Source: Paracoccus amoyensis (GTDB taxonomy: Bacteria; Pseudomonadota; Alphaproteobacteria; Rhodobacterales; Rhodobacteraceae). Taken from it: a stretch of DNA of 32,341 bases. The notes under the pieces are model-generated. The model saw only the letters and a list, made by a program, of their open reading frames with translations, did not search any database and was not told the origin of the DNA. The stretch covers positions 1-32,341 of the forward strand of contig NZ_JACOQL010000009.1 of the NCBI RefSeq assembly GCF_014490725.1. The letters run 5' to 3'. Position 1 is the stretch's first letter. Every line of letters starts with the position of its first letter. Both the position numbers and the translations under genes were made by a program. Below, in pieces: positions 8,489-16,676 of this stretch.

Positions 8489-9668
8489 TTTTTACCTCAT
8501 TTGCAAAACGGACAATTCTGCGTCCCGCCTCTTTCAGTCTTTCCGGATCCGTCAGGAACCCCACCCGGATGCAATCGCTCATTCCGGCGCCAAATCCGAA
8601 ACCGGGCACGACGGCGACCTGTTCAAGGTCCAGCAGCTTTTCGGCAAAGGCTTTCCCGTCCAGACCGGTCCGGCTGACATCGATCAGCAGGAACATCCCG
8701 CCTTCGGGTTCGGAAAAGCTCAGCACATTGCTTTTGCGCAGTTCCTGCATCAGCGCATCGCGGCGAAGTTGAAAGATCCGCCGGATTTCGTGCGTGGTCA
8801 CGTCGTCGCGCACGGCGCTCAGCGCCGCTTCCTGAACGAATTGGTTGATGCCGAAATGCTGGGTCTGCGCCAGATTGATCAATTGCTCGACGATTGCATC
8901 CGGCGCTATCGCCCATCCCAAGCGCCAGCCAGTCATGGCGTGGGATTTGGACAGGCTGTTCAGCACGATGACGTTTTGTCGGGTATCCTGACGTTTATAG
9001 GGCGAGCTGTGATCGCGATCATAGCAAAGCGACCAGTATACCTCGTCCGAGACCAGCCAGATCCCGCGTTCGGCACAAATCCCGGCCAGCGTATCAAGGT
9101 CATTCTGCTCGAACACCGTGCCCGAAGGGTTGCCGGGCGAGTTGACCAGAATGGCGCGCGTCCGAGGGGTGATCGCCGCCGTGATTTGTGGAATGTCCAG
9201 CTGATAGCCATCCTGTTCGGCCAGTTTCACCGTGACCATCGTGGCGCCACCGGCTGTCACGCTGGCCGGATAGGTGGCATAGGCGGGTTCCAGCACGATC
9301 ACCTCGTCACCTGCCGAAGCGATCAGCAGGAAGACCGCGAACAGTGCCCCCTGCGCACCCGAGGTCACGACCACATTCGCGGCATTGACCTGCCCGCCAT
9401 AGATTTTTGCAGCACTTTCGGCGATGGCGGCGCGCAAGGCAGGTTCGCCAGCCAGCGGCGAATAATGCGTCTTACCCGATTCCAGCGCATCGACCAGCGC
9501 CTGACGAATCGGCTTGGGCGTGTCGAGATCGGGATCGCCAACGCCGAGATGGATAATGTCGTGACCCTGCCGGATCCTTTCGAAGGCAACGTTGCCAACC
9601 TCCCAAGCCTGCGCGGCGGGCCCGGAAATCCGGGAAATGAGCGGTGAAAGATTTGGCATGGGCTTCAT
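8481..9668 (-). CDS. aruH: Arginine:pyruvate transaminase
   Basis: A 395-residue fold-type I PLP aminotransferase that should convert L-arginine and pyruvate to 2-ketoarginine and alanine, the first step of the arginine transaminase pathway. Visible motifs are NSPGNPSG (176-183), SDEVY (207-211), and NSLSKSHAMTGWR with the PLP lysine at 241. The segment LNSLSKSHAMTGWR and overall layout match P. aeruginosa AruH, and an aruI fragment follows in the same operon, which makes arginine far likelier than aspartate as substrate. The start at 9668 overlaps the stop of the upstream hydrolase by 4 bp. The gene looks intact. A general aspartate/aromatic aminotransferase remains the fallback. Confidence 0.85.
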   Translation of the reverse strand: MKPMPNLSPLISRISGPAAQAWEVGNVAFERIRQGHDIIHLGVGDPDLDTPKPIRQALVDALESGKTHYSPLAGEPALRAAIAESAAKIYGGQVNAANVVVTSGAQGALFAVFLLIASAGDEVIVLEPAYATYPASVTAGGATMVTVKLAEQDGYQLDIPQITAAITPRTRAILVNSPGNPSGTVFEQNDLDTLAGICAERGIWLVSDEVYWSLCYDRDHSSPYKRQDTRQNVIVLNSLSKSHAMTGWRLGWAIAPDAIVEQLINLAQTQHFGINQFVQEAALSAVRDDVTTHEIRRIFQLRRDALMQELRKSNVLSFSEPEGGMFLLIDVSRTGLDGKAFAEKLLDLEQVAVVPGFGFGAGMSDCIRVGFLTDPERLKEAGRRIVRFANEVKNV

Positions 9669-10954
9669 TCCTGTTTCAATTCCGCCGCATGACCCTGATG
9701 TGAGACTTCGGCCATGCGGATGACACTGTGCAGCAGCACGTCATTGCCCGCAGCAGCCCATTCAAGGGTGATGCGCTCGTCTTCATTATGCGACAGACCA
9801 TCCACACAAGGGTACATGATCATCGTAGTGGGGGGCACGCGATTGACCCAACAGGCGTCATGACCGACCCCCGAGATGATGTCCTGATGGCTAAGCCCGA
9901 GCTCCTCGGTGACACTGCGCACAAGGTTCACACAGTCAGGGTCGAAGGTAACCGGCGCGAAGTAGCCGACCGTTTCCATCTCGATCGTCAGACCAAGGGT
10001 TGCCGCGATAGCGCCTGCCTCGTCTTCGATCCGCGCGGTCATCGCGTCCAGCGTCGCCTGATCGGGCAAGCGGATATCAATCGTAAAAATGCATTGCCCC
10101 GGTATGACATTGCGACTGTTCGGGAAGATCTCGACATGGCCGACAGCACCGACCGCGTCCGGCTGATGGTCCATGGCCACCTGATGCACGGTAGAGGTGA
10201 TCTGGGCCATGCCCAACCCGGCATTGGCCCGCATGTTCATCGGGGTAGAGCCGGTATGAGCCTCTTTGCCGGTTAAGGCGACCTCGATCCAGCGTAACCC
10301 CTGACCATGGGTTACGACGCCGATGTCACGGTTGCCCGCTTCAAGGATCGGCCCCTGTTCAATGTAATATTCGAACATCGCGTGAAACCTGCGCTGGCCC
10401 ACAGACTCGGTGCCCATATATCCGATGCGCTCCAGTTCTGCCCCGAAGGTTATGCCACGGGAGTCCTTGATCTGATACGCCCATTCCTGCGTGTGAACCC
10501 CCGCGAAAACGCCGGATGAGACCATGGCCGGCGGAAACCGCGTGCCCTCTTCATTGGTCCAGTTGACCAGCGTGATCGACCGCCGTGTCCTGATGCCGCG
10601 TTCCCGCAGGGCGCGCACGACCTCAAGCCCCGCAAGCACGCCCAGCAGCCCGTCATAACGTCCGCCGGTCGGTTGCGTGTCCAGATGGCTGCCGATGGCG
10701 ACCGCATCAAGTTCTGGCTCGGATCCCGTCAGGGTTGCGAACATATTTCCCATCGTGTCGACGCTGACCGACATGCCCTCGGCCTCGCACCAGGACAGGA
10801 ACAGATCCCGCCCCTGTTTGTCTTCGTCTGTCAGGGCTTGACGGTTGCAGCCGCCCCTTACGCCAGGGCCGACCCGCGCCATATCCTCAAGATCCTCAAG
10901 CGATTGCCAGAGCCGGGTACCGTTTATCCTCAGATTAGCTGATGTTTTCATCAT
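9665..10954 (-). CDS. M20-family Zn-dependent amidohydrolase (N-carbamoyl-L-amino acid hydrolase/allantoate amidohydrolase type)
   Basis: A protein of 428-429 residues; two ATGs in a row (10954 and 10951) are both possible starts. The M20 metal motifs are present: GSHLDTQPTGGRYDG with H90 and D101, then NWTNEEGTRFPP with E135/E136, and SGVGHDACWV near the C-terminus. This family hydrolyses N-carbamoyl amino acids, allantoate or related ureido compounds in the cytoplasm. The length is normal. It lies between a polar amino-acid permease pair (60 bp upstream) and aruH (4-bp overlap), so it probably frees an amino acid, plausibly arginine or a precursor, from a conjugate before transamination. 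The exact substrate cannot be read from sequence. Confidence 0.8.
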   Translation of the reverse strand: MMKTSANLRINGTRLWQSLEDLEDMARVGPGVRGGCNRQALTDEDKQGRDLFLSWCEAEGMSVSVDTMGNMFATLTGSEPELDAVAIGSHLDTQPTGGRYDGLLGVLAGLEVVRALRERGIRTRRSITLVNWTNEEGTRFPPAMVSSGVFAGVHTQEWAYQIKDSRGITFGAELERIGYMGTESVGQRRFHAMFEYYIEQGPILEAGNRDIGVVTHGQGLRWIEVALTGKEAHTGSTPMNMRANAGLGMAQITSTVHQVAMDHQPDAVGAVGHVEIFPNSRNVIPGQCIFTIDIRLPDQATLDAMTARIEDEAGAIAATLGLTIEMETVGYFAPVTFDPDCVNLVRSVTEELGLSHQDIISGVGHDACWVNRVPPTTMIMYPCVDGLSHNEDERITLEWAAAGNDVLLHSVIRMAEVSHQGHAAELKQE

Positions 10955-11013
10955 TTCCAGGTATGTTCCGTTATTTTACGAAAGCGACACGGGGATGGCG
11001 GTCGCGCCGAATG

Positions 11014-11757
11014 CTACATGCGGGCTTTCAGGTGGCGATAAAGCCGCCTTTCCAGATGTGCGAATACGCGTGTGATCAGAAAGACCAGGATCAGGTACAG
11101 GACTGCGGCAGCCAGAAAGCCTTCATAGGCCAGATAGTAGGTGTTATTGAACTGCCGCGCGGCACCAACGATGTCGATGATCGTCACTGTGCTTGCGACG
11201 ACGCTTGCATGGGTGGCGAAAATAACCTCATTTCCATAGGCTGGAAGCACGCGTCTGAACGCGCTTGGCAGAATGACGCGGCGATAAGCCGAAAGTTTCG
11301 ACATGCCGACCGAAATGCAGGCTTCGATTTCACCACGCGGAACCGCCAGAATACCGCCTCGCAATATTTCGGCGGTATAGGCCGAAGTGCCGACGGTAAA
11401 GGTCAGCAAGGCACACCACCAGGGTTCACGCAGATAATCCCAGGCAAAGGATTTCTGGACGGCCTCAAACTGGGACAGGCCGTAATAGACGAAATACAGC
11501 TGCACCAGCAGCGGTGTGCCCCGAATGACATAGACATAAAGCGCGACCAGCGAACTTAGGACCGGAACACGCTGCACTCGGATCACCGCCATCGGAATGG
11601 CAATCAAGCGGCCGATGACAAGGGATATACCGACGAGCATGACCGTGTTCGTAACGCCGGTCAGAAACAATTTCCACTGAGAGAAGATAAGGACAGACCG
11701 GCCAAGGAAACTGCCGGTGTCGTCGCTTTGAAAAAATGAGGTGATCGTTTCACGCAT
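11014..11757 (-). CDS. Polar amino acid ABC permease, HisM/ArtM type
   Basis: A 247-residue inner-membrane permease with about five membrane spans. The conserved RGTPLLVQLYFVYYGLS and the EAA loop (EACISVGMSKLSAYRRVILP) mark the HisQM family that imports arginine, ornithine, histidine or opines. The ATG at 11757 overlaps the stop of the preceding HisQ-type gene by 8 bp. The protein appears whole, but its usual partners, the periplasmic binding protein and ATPase, are absent from the window and its HisQ partner is truncated. On its own it probably cannot transport. Arginine is the likely original substrate from the adjacent aruH. Confidence 0.85.
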   Translation of the reverse strand: MRETITSFFQSDDTGSFLGRSVLIFSQWKLFLTGVTNTVMLVGISLVIGRLIAIPMAVIRVQRVPVLSSLVALYVYVIRGTPLLVQLYFVYYGLSQFEAVQKSFAWDYLREPWWCALLTFTVGTSAYTAEILRGGILAVPRGEIEACISVGMSKLSAYRRVILPSAFRRVLPAYGNEVIFATHASVVASTVTIIDIVGAARQFNNTYYLAYEGFLAAAVLYLILVFLITRVFAHLERRLYRHLKARM

Positions 11758-12037
11758 GGAATCTGCCCTGCGGGAAGGTTACGCCCCGGTTGTATCGCCG
11801 CTCAACCAAACGAAGTACGATATCCGAGATTGCCATCAGTGCCAGATAGATGATCAGCACAGTCAAAAGAAAAACGAATGGCTTCTGACTTGTGCGCCCT
11901 GCGGAAAGTGCAGTGTAGACAATATCCTCCAAGCCGATGATCGATACGAGCGCCGTGGTTTTCATCAACGTCAGCCAGTTGTTGGTAAAGCTGGGCAACG
12001 CATAGCGAATCAACTGCGGCCAGATTACCCGCGTAGC
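11750..12037 (-). pseudogene. HisQ-type amino acid ABC permease, C-terminal remnant
   Basis: The frame reads RVIWPQLIRYALPSFTNNWL then TLMKTTALVSIIGLEDIV and ends VERRYNRGVTFPQGRFHA, the last third of a HisQ-type permease including the end of the EAA loop. Similarity starts abruptly at about 12031, and an in-frame TGA lies at 12038-12040. Normal length is about 230-240 residues, so more than half is missing. An IS110 remnant begins 90 bp further on, and the binding-protein and ATPase genes that usually accompany hisQM are gone. A deletion associated with that element is the simplest cause. Confidence 0.8.
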
Positions 12038-12125
12038 TCACCTCTACGCGCGGTGACTGATACTTAAATATGTGGTTTCGAACATCATCTCGCTGGATCG
12101 GACGGCGCAGAGCATGCTGCATGAA

Positions 12126-12600
12126 CAGGTGGCCCCGCAGCATTGATCGTCTGCGTGCGCTGCCGGATCAGCAGTTCACGGATACGGAACACAATCGCCG
12201 CCCCTTGCGTCTCTTCGCTCTTCACCGGCACGAAGCGCATCGTCGGCCTCTAAGACGCTTCGCATAGCGCTTCAGCATCGACCGCATCGTTCTTCTGCCG
12301 CTTCACGAACGGCTTGACGTAAGTAGGCGGGATCAGCCGCACGTCGTGCCCGAGCTTGCCAATCTCGCGGCCCCAAAAGTGAGCGCCTCCGCAGGTCTTC
12401 ATGTCAACAACGCAAGGCGGCAACTGGCTGAAGAACGACAGCACCTGCTCCCCCCTCGGCTTCTTGCGAAAAAGCACCTGGCTCGAGACATCAGCCCCAT
12501 GCACCTGGAACACATTCTTCGCCAGATCGAGCCCGACAGTGATAATCTCCGATATGACCGCTCTCCTATGTGGATTCCTCGCAGATCCACCTTGGCACAC
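12126..12600 (-). mobile_element. IS110-family transposase remnant
   Basis: The minus strand encodes the DEDD RuvC-like N-terminal domain of an IS110 transposase: EIITVGLDLAKNVFQVHGAD, then LSFFSQLPPCVVDMKTCGGA, and YVKPFVKRQKNDAVDAEA. Damage is multiple. The expected start is ATA rather than ATG near 12556. CAG to TAG after CEAS (12251-12253) stops it early. The frame then continues RPTMRFVPVKSEETQGAAIV and IRELLIRQRTQ before a 2-bp loss near INA-LRGHL. Similarity ends at about 12126. About one third of a 340-residue transposase remains. It separates the hisQ stump from the IclR gene. Confidence 0.8.
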
Positions 12601-12652
12601 AGATGCCGTCGGGGGGTGGTCACATCATCAGAGCCGGTCTTTGATCAAGAAT

Positions 12653-13438
12653 CTACCTGTAATTTGATAGTAAATGTGCCAATGTCGAGGCGGCGTGTTT
12701 TACCGCGGCAACCATTTCATCCTGTGTGAACCGGGACTCGATCCGGGCGGACATTCCCACGATTCCAACGGACAGGAAAACATTTCCATGTTCGAAGACC
12801 ACCGGTGCCGAAAGCGCGTATACGCCGGGGTCGAATTCGCTATTATTGACCGAAAACCCCTTGTCGCGCACCTCGTCGAGATGCCGGAGAACGACATTCC
12901 TGTCCTTGATCGTCTCTCTCTGAAACTGTGGAAGATCCTGGTCGAGGGCCGCATTGACATAGTCCTCGCTTTGAAAAGCCAGTATCGCCTTGCCGCTGGC
13001 TGTCGCGTGAAAGGGGAACTCATATCCTGGATGGATGAGGGAATGGCCGGCCTCTGAAGGAAGGGAAAATGCTTCGAGCTTTATTTTGTCTCCGATCAGG
13101 CGGCAAATAAAGGCAACTTCCTGAAACTTGTTGGCCAGATCGCCAAGCAGGGGCGCGGCCAGCTTTTCGATTGAATTTTCACCGAAACTCAGATTCAACA
13201 GGCGGCGCATACGGGCACCGATCTGATAGACCTTCTGATTGGGCACGGTTTCCAGGTATCCGACGTCAATCAGGGTGTTCGCGATGCGATGCGCCGATGA
13301 GACCGGAATTTGCGCTGCGCTGGCGATGTCCTGCAATGACAGGCCGGAAGACGAAAATGCGACCGCGTCGAGAACGGTGGCGATCCTTCTGACGGGATTG
13401 GAGCCCTTTTCCGGACTGGTTTCTTTCGTCTTGGTCAT
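12653..13438 (-). CDS. IclR-family transcriptional regulator
   Basis: A 261-residue regulator of standard IclR length. The N-terminal winged helix-turn-helix spans about residues 33-63 (LSLQDIASAAQIPVSSAHRI). The C-terminal effector domain contains FPFHATASGKAILAF and ALSAPVV, typical of IclR proteins that bind small organic acids. It is the last gene of a minus-strand operon: the FAD oxidase stop lies 15 bp before its ATG, and an AGGAAAA ribosome site precedes it. It most likely controls the divergent aruI and transporter operons, with 2-ketoarginine or a guanidino acid as a reasonable but unproven effector. Confidence 0.88.
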   Translation of the reverse strand: MTKTKETSPEKGSNPVRRIATVLDAVAFSSSGLSLQDIASAAQIPVSSAHRIANTLIDVGYLETVPNQKVYQIGARMRRLLNLSFGENSIEKLAAPLLGDLANKFQEVAFICRLIGDKIKLEAFSLPSEAGHSLIHPGYEFPFHATASGKAILAFQSEDYVNAALDQDLPQFQRETIKDRNVVLRHLDEVRDKGFSVNNSEFDPGVYALSAPVVFEHGNVFLSVGIVGMSARIESRFTQDEMVAAVKHAASTLAHLLSNYR

Positions 13439-13453
13439 GCTTGTTTTCCTGGG

Positions 13454-14893
13454 TCAGTCTGCGCGGGTGCTTGCCGGCACTGTTCCATGTTTTCCATTGG
13501 GCAGAAAGATCTTGCCCGGGTTCATGATGCCGTGTGGATCAAGGGCCTGTTTGATCCTGCCCATCACGTCAAGCCCTGTCCCGTGTTCGGCCCGCAGGAA
13601 CTGCCGTTTGCCCAGCCCGATGCCGTGTTCGCCGCTGATCGTTCCGCCGTAATCCAGTGCGCGCTGCACCAATCTGGCATGAAGGCGCTCGGCCTCGGCG
13701 ATCTCGGAGGGGGAGTCCGGGTCGATCAGGATCGCCAGATGAAAGTTTCCGTCACCGACATGGCCCACGATGGGTGCGCACAGACCCGTCGCCCGCAGGT
13801 CCTGCTGCGTTTCGGTAATGCAGGCGGCCAGATGCGACAGCGGTACGCAGACATCCGTCACCATCGCCCTTGTGCCGGGCCGTAACAGCGGCTCGGCATG
13901 GGCGGCGTTGTGGCGGGTTTTCCAGATCCGGGACCGCTGCTCGGCAGTCTCGGCCAGATGGACCGATCTGGCGCGGTATTCCTTGAGACTGTCAAGAATC
14001 GCCTCGCGGGCCTCATCCAGCGGTGACGTAGTGGAATGAAGCTCCAGAAAGATCGTGGGCCGGAGTTCGTAATCCAGCTTTTCATATCTGTTAGCGGCCT
14101 CGATCGCCAGTTCGTCCATGAATTCGGCCCGGGCAACCGGGTAGCCCAGTTGCATGAGCAGAACGACAAAACCGATGGCCGCGCCGCTGTCGTCGAACAC
14201 GGCCCGCAGTGCCAGGATATGTTCGGGCAGGGGATGCAGGCGCAGGGTCAGCGCCGTGATGATGCCCAATGTGCCCTCCGAGCCGACGAACAGCTTTGTC
14301 AGGTCATAGCCCGACGATGATTTACGGGCGCGTCCGCCGGTCTGCACGATGGTGCCATCGGCAAGTATGACCTCCAGCCCGATGACATTGTCGCGCATCG
14401 AGCCATATCTGAGCGTCATCGTGCCCGAGGCGCGGGTTGCAGCCATTCCGCCCAATGTCGCATCGGCACCGGGATCGACGGGAAAACCAAGACCGGTATC
14501 GCGCAGATGCGTGTTGAGGATGGAACGCGTGCAGCCCGCCTGAACGGTGCAGTCCATATCGGACGGATTGACGGAAAGGATGCTGTTCATGGCTGACAGA
14601 TCAATGGTCAACCCGCCGTGAACGGCATTAATGCTACCCTCCATCGCGCTTCCCGTGCCGTAGGGGATGACGGGGACATTGAAGCGGGCGCAGATGCGGA
14701 CGGCCTCGGCCACGTCGGCGGTCGAGGCGGCAAACAGCACGCCATCGGGCGCGGCGGGTGGATGCCAGCCCTCATCCTGGGCGTGATGGGCCCGCACGCC
14801 CGAAGCGGTCGTGAACCTTGCGCCGAACCTTGCTTCAAGCACCTGCGCTGCGGCGTCGAAGTCGAACGGGCAGGGGGTGGAGGCGTCGCTCAT
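13454..14893 (-). CDS. FAD-linked 2-hydroxyacid dehydrogenase (GlcD/D-lactate dehydrogenase type)
   Basis: A 479-residue flavoprotein of the VAO/GlcD family. The FAD-binding stretch is PYGTGSAMEG (77-86) followed by DPGADATLGGMAATRASG (140-157). The C-terminal half carries HVGDGNFH and GEHGIGLGK, which bind substrate and metal in D-lactate and D-2-hydroxyglutarate dehydrogenases. No signal peptide is visible, so it acts in the cytoplasm or on the inner membrane face. Its ATG overlaps the aruI stop (ATGA), implying tight co-translation. In that setting it may oxidise 2-hydroxy-5-guanidinopentanoate (argininate) to 2-ketoarginine, or D-lactate to pyruvate for AruH. Both are inference from context; the family assignment is firm. 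Confidence 0.88.
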   Translation of the reverse strand: MSDASTPCPFDFDAAAQVLEARFGARFTTASGVRAHHAQDEGWHPPAAPDGVLFAASTADVAEAVRICARFNVPVIPYGTGSAMEGSINAVHGGLTIDLSAMNSILSVNPSDMDCTVQAGCTRSILNTHLRDTGLGFPVDPGADATLGGMAATRASGTMTLRYGSMRDNVIGLEVILADGTIVQTGGRARKSSSGYDLTKLFVGSEGTLGIITALTLRLHPLPEHILALRAVFDDSGAAIGFVVLLMQLGYPVARAEFMDELAIEAANRYEKLDYELRPTIFLELHSTTSPLDEAREAILDSLKEYRARSVHLAETAEQRSRIWKTRHNAAHAEPLLRPGTRAMVTDVCVPLSHLAACITETQQDLRATGLCAPIVGHVGDGNFHLAILIDPDSPSEIAEAERLHARLVQRALDYGGTISGEHGIGLGKRQFLRAEHGTGLDVMGRIKQALDPHGIMNPGKIFLPNGKHGTVPASTRAD

Positions 14894-16542
14894 TTCAGGA
14901 ACTCTGAGTCCTGCTTGACGATGATGACCGTGGGGCGATCCGCGCGCAACGCCGCCTGCACGGCCTGTCCGATTCCCGCAAGGGATTGTGGAGCAGCGGT
15001 CAGGCAGCCAAAGGATTCGGCAAGTGCTTTGAAATCCGGATTATGCGGGCGGACGCTGATTTCGGGAATGCTGCGGGCGCGCATGAAATCGGCGATCTCG
15101 CCCAATCCGCCATTATCCCACAGGATGATCGGCAGGGGCAGTTGCTGCTCGACCGCCGTTGCAAGCTCCTGCAGGGTGAACAGCAGCCCGCCATCGCCGA
15201 CCACCGCCACGCAGGCCCGATCCGGTGCGCCGATGGCACCGCCGATGGCGGCCGGCAAGGCATAACCAAGCGTTCCGTAACCCATCGGGAAATGCCATGT
15301 GCCGGGCATGTCGGTGGGGAAATAGACGCAGCCGGTATAGGCGATCTGGGTCATGTCACCGTAGACCAGCGCTTCTGCGGGCAACGCATCCCGGATGGCG
15401 GTAAGGACCGCGATATGCTGTCGTTCCAGCGTGGAAATGTCGTTGCGGACCTGATCGCGGATGGTGTCCATGTCAGCCAGCCACGAGGTCGCGGCCAAGG
15501 GGCCGCCATGACCGGCCAGTTCGTCGGCCAGCGCCTGCAGGGCAAGCGCGGCGTCGGCGACGATGGCGGCATCGGGCGCGTAATCCCTGACCGTGGTGGC
15601 GGGGTCGATGTCGATCCTGATGAAACGCCCCGCGATCGACAGGCGGGTCGGATCCGCGATGGCCGGGGCGTCACCTCCGGCCTCGCTGTCGGCGGTGACG
15701 TAAAGGTCGGGTTCAGCGATCTCGGTTCCGATGGCCAGCACCAGGTCGGCCTCGTTTTCCAGCAACCGCCGGATCCGTGCCCGCTGCAATGTCGAGCCGA
15801 GCGAAAGCGGATGCGATTCAGGCACTACGCCCTTGCCCGCCACGGTTGTGACAACCGGCGCCTGAAGCAATTCGGCAAACCGGGTCAGTTCGGATCCCGC
15901 ATCGCGGCAGCCGCCCCCCGCCAGAATGACCGGGCGCTTTGCCATTCGGATCACCTCGACCGCCGCGCGGATATCGGCGGGATTGGGTCCGGGGCGTTGC
16001 GGCAGGAATGTACGGCCGGGGGTCAGCTCGAACTCTTCATCCAGCACGTCCAGCGGGATCGACAGATGCACCGGGCGGGGCCGCTGGGTGCGGAAGGATG
16101 TCATGGCGCGGGCCAGATGTTCACCGATCTGCGGCCCGGTCAGCGCGGTGGCGCTGAAACCGGTGATCGGCGCGGTGACGGCCTGCTGGTCGGTGATTTC
16201 GTGCAGCATTCCGCGTCCCAGCCCCATCACGTCACGGGCGATGGTGCTGGTGACGGCCAGAACCGGGATCGAATCGGAATAGGCCTGACCAATCGGCGTC
16301 GCCGCATTGGTCACGCCGGGACCGCTGATGATCAGGCAGACGCCCGGCTTGCCGGTCGCGCGCGCATAGCCATCGGCCATGAAACCCGCCCCTTGTTCGT
16401 GTCGCGCGCCGATATGGCGGATGCTGCTGTTTTCCAGGGGTTCGAAGAAGGCCAGAGTATGGACCCCCGGCATCCCGAAAACCGTGTCCACTCCATAGCT
16501 TGCAAGCTGTTCGACCAGCGCCTTGCCACCTGTTCCCTGCAT
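14890..16542 (-). CDS. aruI: 5-guanidino-2-oxopentanoate (2-ketoarginine) decarboxylase, TPP-dependent
   Basis: A 550-residue TPP enzyme of the acetolactate synthase-like superfamily. The catalytic glutamate is in RHEQGAGFMADGYARATGKP (about residue 44), the central domain follows, and the TPP/Mg motif is GDGGLLFTLQELATAVEQQ with the later NGG. In the arginine transaminase pathway AruI decarboxylates 2-ketoarginine to 4-guanidinobutyraldehyde. The assignment rests on its resemblance to the gene fragment directly behind aruH and on the downstream enzymes encoded on the other strand. The start at 16542 has a GGAGAA site. It is first in an operon with the FAD oxidase (4-bp overlap) and IclR. A generic acetolactate synthase is less likely because no small subunit gene is present. 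Confidence 0.85.
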   Translation of the reverse strand: MQGTGGKALVEQLASYGVDTVFGMPGVHTLAFFEPLENSSIRHIGARHEQGAGFMADGYARATGKPGVCLIISGPGVTNAATPIGQAYSDSIPVLAVTSTIARDVMGLGRGMLHEITDQQAVTAPITGFSATALTGPQIGEHLARAMTSFRTQRPRPVHLSIPLDVLDEEFELTPGRTFLPQRPGPNPADIRAAVEVIRMAKRPVILAGGGCRDAGSELTRFAELLQAPVVTTVAGKGVVPESHPLSLGSTLQRARIRRLLENEADLVLAIGTEIAEPDLYVTADSEAGGDAPAIADPTRLSIAGRFIRIDIDPATTVRDYAPDAAIVADAALALQALADELAGHGGPLAATSWLADMDTIRDQVRNDISTLERQHIAVLTAIRDALPAEALVYGDMTQIAYTGCVYFPTDMPGTWHFPMGYGTLGYALPAAIGGAIGAPDRACVAVVGDGGLLFTLQELATAVEQQLPLPIILWDNGGLGEIADFMRARSIPEISVRPHNPDFKALAESFGCLTAAPQSLAGIGQAVQAALRADRPTVIIVKQDSEFLK

Positions 16543-16591
16543 TTCTCCATCCCATGATTCAGAAAAATATCCCGTAATACTGAATAACGCC

Positions 16592-16619
16592 TTGACAGGG
16601 CGGGTTGCAACCCTCTAAT
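16592..16619 (+). promoter_or_regulatory. Candidate sigma-70 promoter for the plus-strand transport/catabolic operon
   Basis: TTGACA at 16592-16597 matches the -35 consensus exactly. TCTAAT at 16614-16619 matches five of six bases of the -10 box after a 16-bp spacer. The transcript would begin near 16626, about 50 bp ahead of the binding-protein ATG at 16677, which has GGGAGG at 16665-16670. The minus-strand aruI operon starts from the same 134-bp intergenic region. Confidence 0.6.
16602..16613. promoter_or_regulatory. Perfect 12-bp palindrome in the promoter spacer, candidate operator
   Basis: GGGTTGCAACCC is its own reverse complement and fills all but the first four bases of the spacer between the -35 and -10 boxes. 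A protein bound there would block RNA polymerase. IclR-family proteins often use short palindromes, and an IclR gene ends the divergent operon. A second, looser inverted repeat (ATTCAG at 16557-16562 with CTGAAT at 16580-16585) lies closer to aruI. Confidence 0.55.
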
Positions 16620-16676
16620 CCTAATAACGGTAAAAAATTCCGAAAAATGGAAAATATCACAACTGGGAGGTTGGCC

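Noticed and set aside
8445..9647. 400-codon plus-strand open frame opposite aruH
   Set aside because: Antisense shadow. The minus strand carries all conserved PLP-enzyme motifs.
5788..12253. Stop-codon reassignment or suppression, since TAG interrupts the serine recombinase and the IS110 transposase
   Set aside because: The interrupted genes are all mobile or duplicated and carry other damage, and one stop is TAA. Intact genes read normally, so ordinary decay explains it.
14890..16542. Acetolactate synthase for branched-chain amino acid synthesis
   Set aside because: No regulatory small subunit follows, the gene is coupled to an oxidase and regulator, and its homologous fragment directly follows aruH.
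14986..16557. 523-codon plus-strand open frame opposite aruI
   Set aside because: Antisense shadow of a TPP enzyme with complete motifs on the minus strand.
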